NCBI GenBank assembly: GCA_029938505.1
Contig: JAOZUV010000132.1
Coordinates: 1-6,123, forward strand
DNA length: 6,123 bases
Reading direction: 5' to 3'
Source of the DNA: Bacteroidales bacterium
Lineage (GTDB): Bacteria; Bacteroidota; Bacteroidia; Bacteroidales; GCA-2711565
The notes under the pieces are model-generated. The model searched no databases. It saw only the letters and a list, made by a program, of their open reading frames with translations, and was not told the origin of the DNA. Of the stretch, positions 5,920 to 6,123 are shown one piece after another (within the stretch, counting starts at the first letter, position 1; each line of letters begins with the position of its first letter). Position numbers and translations under genes: made by a program.

Positions 5920-5934
5920 TTTTTACTAATTTTG
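5901..5934 (+). promoter_or_regulatory. Candidate Bacteroidetes-type promoter for the dihydrolipoamide dehydrogenase gene
   Basis: TAATTTTG (5927-5934) fits TAnnTTTG exactly and is followed by C, as often seen. Possible upstream TTG elements are at 5901-5903 (spacer 23) and 5909-5911 (spacer 15); neither has the ideal 19-21 spacing. Both TTG copies lie inside the octamer array, so part of this promoter may derive from the repeat. The implied leader is about 26 nt. Confidence 0.55.
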
Positions 5935-5966
5935 CAATTTATAATAAATCTAAAATACAAACATAA

Positions 5967-6123
<157 letters not shown>

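Overview
The window looks like chromosomal DNA of a fermentative or anaerobic member of the Bacteroidetes. The intergenic DNA is AT-rich, start codons lack clear Shine-Dalgarno sites, and several promoter candidates fit the Bacteroidetes form (upstream TTG, downstream TAnnTTTG) rather than the sigma-70 form. A tungsten/molybdopterin aldehyde:ferredoxin oxidoreductase points to anaerobic metabolism. The species cannot be named from this sequence.

Layout, left to right. Positions 1-58 hold a minus-strand rho-independent terminator. Positions 68-182 hold a dispersed-type palindromic repeat with a perfect 21-bp stem. Four collinear minus-strand genes follow, transcribed from right to left: a divergent Cys/Met-metabolism PLP enzyme (5146-3680), a short stand-alone homoserine dehydrogenase (3496-2471), a small four-helix-bundle protein (2417-2028) and an aldehyde:ferredoxin oxidoreductase (1956-187). 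A plus-strand Lrp/AsnC regulator (5318-5791) diverges from the PLP gene across a 171-bp control region. The window ends inside a plus-strand dihydrolipoamide dehydrogenase gene (from 5967).

How the genes may work together (inference). The PLP enzyme and homoserine dehydrogenase point to aspartate-family or sulfur amino acid metabolism. The divergent Lrp-type protein is the natural candidate regulator, and two TTAG/CTAA dyads overlap the best PLP-gene promoter. The oxidoreductase could oxidise aldehydes derived from amino acid breakdown and pass electrons to ferredoxin. The link to the dihydrolipoamide dehydrogenase is only by position.

The most unusual signal is non-coding. Three separate loci carry arrays of degenerate repeats with an exact 8-bp period (NNGAAATA, GTGTTNNN and NAATTTGN). 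Each locus has the arrays as two facing, inverted arms. One pair tightly brackets the four-helix-bundle gene, so that gene looks like a repeat-bounded cassette of about 463 bp placed between two metabolic genes. The other two pairs lie in gene-free intergenic spaces, one starting at the stop codon of the lrp-type gene and the other starting within about 10 bp of the stop codon of the PLP gene.
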